A DNA stretch of 42,207 nt, from assembly GCA_002348705.1 (NCBI GenBank), contig DEAU01000007.1, positions 1-42,207 on the forward strand, in the 5' to 3' direction. The first letter of the stretch is position 1. The number at the start of each line of letters is the position of its first letter. Under the pieces are notes generated by a model. The model was not told the DNA's origin. It did not search any database and saw only the letters and a program-made list of their open reading frames with translations. Positions 40,237-42,207 of this stretch are shown piece by piece. Origin of the DNA: Candidatus Neomicrothrix sp. UBA2974. GTDB taxonomy: Bacteria; Actinomycetota; Acidimicrobiia; Acidimicrobiales; MedAcidi-G1. The position numbers and the translations under genes were made by a program.

Positions 40237-42207
40237 TGAACGCCACCCTCGGGACGGGGTTTGTCGCTCTTGGTCTGGTTGCGGCGGTGGCCGGCCTGGT
40301 CTCCACTGGTTGGGGGTTAGCTTCCGGTCGCTTCCGTCTGATTGCCCGGTCGACAACATGGGTTTGGCTACTGGCGGTGGCCGCTGTTGGTCAGGTGGTG
40401 GTGATGGAGAGAGCGCTCATCACCCGCGACTTCACAGTGGCCTACGTAGCCGAGCATGGCAGCCACCGCACCCCAGCTCTTTTCAATGTGGCCACCCTTT
40501 GGTCAGCACTCGAGGGCTCAATCCTGCTCTGGGTGTTGGTTCTCGTTGGATACCTGGTGCTGTTGGCACGACGTTTCCGGGACCGGCTCGAGGACCCGAT
40601 GGTGGGTTGGGCTCTGCTGGTGATGTTCGCCGTCTGCGCCTTTTTCTTTATGCTCCTAGCCGGCCCAGCCCAGCCCTTTGGACGATTTGAGCCCTGGGCT
40701 GGCTACGACGGACCGGGACCCAACCCCCTTCTTCAAAATCACGTGCTCATGGCGTTCCATCCGCCGGTGCTGTACCTGGGTTACGTCGGATTCACCGTGC
40801 CATTTGCTCTGGCGGTGGCAGCACTAGCTACCGGACGCCTTGGCGAGGGCTGGCTTCTTGAGGCTCGCCGGTGGACGCTGAGTGCCTGGGGTTGCCTGAC
40901 AGTTGGGATTTTGCTCGGTGCTTGGTGGTCATATGACGTTCTCGGATGGGGCGGCTACTGGGCATGGGACCCGGTCGAGAATGCCTCGTTCCTGCCTTGG
41001 CTGACCGGGACTGCCTACCTGCACTCGGTCATGGTGCAGGAGCGCCAGGGAATGCTGCGGGTCTGGAATCTATCGCTGCTGTGTGCGACCTTCGCCTTGA
41101 CCATCCTCGGGACGTTCATCACCCGATCCGGAGTTCTTGAGTCCGTCCATGCCTTCACCGAGTCGGGCATCGGTCCGCTGCTTTTGGGTTTCTTCGCTTT
41201 GGTGGTGGTGACAACCGTCGGCCTGATCGGTTGGCGCGGCGACTCCCTGCGGTCTCCGGGAGCCATTGAGTCGCCGGTGTCGAGGACAGGGGCGTTTCTT
41301 GGCAACAACCTCCTATTTGGCGCATTCGCCTTCGTGGTTTTGCTGGGAACGGTCTTTCCGCTTCTGGTCGAAGCCGCTCGAGGTGACCGAATAGCGGTGG
41401 GCAACCCGTACTTCGAACAGATGACCATGCCTATTGGCTTTGCGTTGCTCTTCTTGATGGCCGTGGCGCCTGTTCTGCCGTGGGGCCGAGCGACCACCGA
41501 TCTGCTGATGAACCGTTTGCACGCGCCGGCGTTGGTTGGGTCTACTGCCATGGCTATCTCAGTGGTTCTTGGTGGTCGAGGTTGGGCGCCCACACTGGCT
41601 GTCGGCTTGGGGGGCTTCGCTGGCGGCGGGGCGGTCCGGCACCTCGTGGTTGCTGTACGTGCCAGAGGTTTGCGTGGCCTAAGCGGGCGGTCCAGTGGTG
41701 GGATGGTGGTACATGTCGGGGTAGCGGTCGTAGCCGTGGCGATGGCTTGCTCATCCGCTTACGTTCGCCAGGTTGAACTTCGCTTCGACGAGGTCGGCGA
41801 CACCGCCACGTTTGCCGGACACGAGCTGGTCTTTGATGGTCTCTCGGTTGTCAAGCTCCCGGAGAAGTCCGAGACCCGGGTTGCGGTGATCGTTGACGGT
41901 CGTCGACTTGAACCAGCAATCAGTGTCTTTCCGTTCGGTGGTCAGACCATCGGGACGCCGTCGACCAGGTCGACCTGGAGGGATGATCTCCAACTGGCGG
42001 TCCTCGCCGTTCCCGAGGCGGTGGGTGACGGGTCATCGTCTGCCGCCGGGGGTGGTGTAGGCGCCGAAACGGCCAGCAGCACTGTCGTTCGTGTGACCGT
42101 GCAGCCTCTCGTTTCCTGGCTTTGGATCGGCGGCGCCATAATGGCCGTCGGGACCGCCCTCGCCGCAGTTGCTGGCGCTGGGAGTGCGAGTAGCAGATCC
42201 CGCCAAT
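40236..42207 (+). CDS. ccmF: Heme lyase subunit CcmF (3' end beyond window)
   Basis: 657 residues are visible from GTG 40236 (TAGTG overlap with ccmE), and the frame is open at the right edge. CcmF attaches heme to apocytochrome c. The WWD motif 'GGYWAWDPVENASFLPWL' is at about 239-256. All four conserved His are found: H175 ('FHPPVLY'), H263 ('YLHS'), H305 ('SVHAF') and H493 ('VHVGVAV'). The last visible part includes the extracytoplasmic domain and the final helix ('WLWIGGAIMAVGTALAA'), so only a few residues are missing. CcmG/CcmH genes would be expected just beyond. Confidence 0.93.
   Translation, partial: MNATLGTGFVALGLVAAVAGLVSTGWGLASGRFRLIARSTTWVWLLAVAAVGQVVVMERALITRDFTVAYVAEHGSHRTPALFNVATLWSALEGSILLWVLVLVGYLVLLARRFRDRLEDPMVGWALLVMFAVCAFFFMLLAGPAQPFGRFEPWAGYDGPGPNPLLQNHVLMAFHPPVLYLGYVGFTVPFALAVAALATGRLGEGWLLEARRWTLSAWGCLTVGILLGAWWSYDVLGWGGYWAWDPVENASFLPWLTGTAYLHSVMVQERQGMLRVWNLSLLCATFALTILGTFITRSGVLESVHAFTESGIGPLLLGFFALVVVTTVGLIGWRGDSLRSPGAIESPVSRTGAFLGNNLLFGAFAFVVLLGTVFPLLVEAARGDRIAVGNPYFEQMTMPIGFALLFLMAVAPVLPWGRATTDLLMNRLHAPALVGSTAMAISVVLGGRGWAPTLAVGLGGFAGGGAVRHLVVAVRARGLRGLSGRSSGGMVVHVGVAVVAVAMACSSAYVRQVELRFDEVGDTATFAGHELVFDGLSVVKLPEKSETRVAVIVDGRRLEPAISVFPFGGQTIGTPSTRSTWRDDLQLAVLAVPEAVGDGSSSAAGGGVGAETASSTVVRVTVQPLVSWLWIGGAIMAVGTALAAVAGAGSASSRSRQ

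Noticed and set aside
1..42207. Phage, insertion sequence, toxin-antitoxin or antiphage genes
   Set aside because: No transposase, integrase, nuclease, helicase or toxin-like frame, terminal inverted repeat or tRNA was found; base and codon use look even throughout.

Overview
The window is gene-dense, high-GC DNA (I estimate low 60s % GC by eye) from an actinobacterium, most likely an uncultured, possibly marine, member of the Acidimicrobiia. The clues are many GTG starts, many genes with no Shine-Dalgarno but a TAnnnT hexamer 6-7 nt before the start codon, two luciferase-like (LLM) flavin/F420-type oxidoreductases, a TIGR03085-type mycothiol-related protein, a Septum_form lipoprotein, and many acyl-CoA enzymes. 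The lineage is inference. I found no tRNA, rRNA, CRISPR, insertion sequence, phage or defence gene, and no gene-free stretch over about 150 bases.

Layout. 1-3858 (-): the first 1286 residues of a giant exported protein with a predicted seven-bladed FG-GAP-like propeller, three Calx-beta-like repeats and a Thr-rich stalk, running off the left edge. 4005-10192: a MaoC hydratase faces a plus-strand run of two acyl-CoA synthetases, a carotenoid-cleavage-type oxygenase and a TIGR03085 protein; a perfect 15-nt palindrome sits in the divergent gap. 10198-16193: an RlmL-like rRNA methyltransferase, an LLM oxidoreductase (-), then a tightly coupled run of YceI protein, MFS exporter, 81-residue unknown, CBS-pair protein and PlsC acyltransferase. 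16255-20319: two DMT permeases, a class I glutamine amidotransferase (-), a flavodoxin (-), a FmdB zinc ribbon and an SDR. 20354-24833 (-): FabH, ABC-F ATPase, SurE and a GGCT-like protein. 24922-29762: CysQ-like phosphatase, class I fumarase coupled to CoaE (-), second LLM enzyme (-), histidine phosphatase. 29782-33339: acetoacetyl-CoA synthetase (-), second MaoC protein, Fur-family regulator and Nudix hydrolase. 33383-36639: TetR, small membrane protein and GT4 glycosyltransferase (-), head-to-head with a GH63-like hydrolase. 36636-42207: a Septum_form lipoprotein (-) and a complete ccmABCDEF run (System I cytochrome c maturation), with ccmF cut by the right edge close to its expected C-terminus.

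How the genes fit together. The recurring theme is CoA/acyl metabolism: three AMP-forming CoA ligases, two MaoC-fold proteins, a KAS III enzyme, PlsC and dephospho-CoA kinase. The Ccm operon would deliver heme to exported c-type cytochromes. I did not find an obviously new defence or mobile system. The strongest less-described signals are the widespread leaderless-promoter architecture, the palindrome controlling the acyl-CoA/carotenoid-oxygenase locus, System I cytochrome c maturation with a variant CcmC tryptophan motif, and the head-to-head overlapping GT4/GH63 pair.
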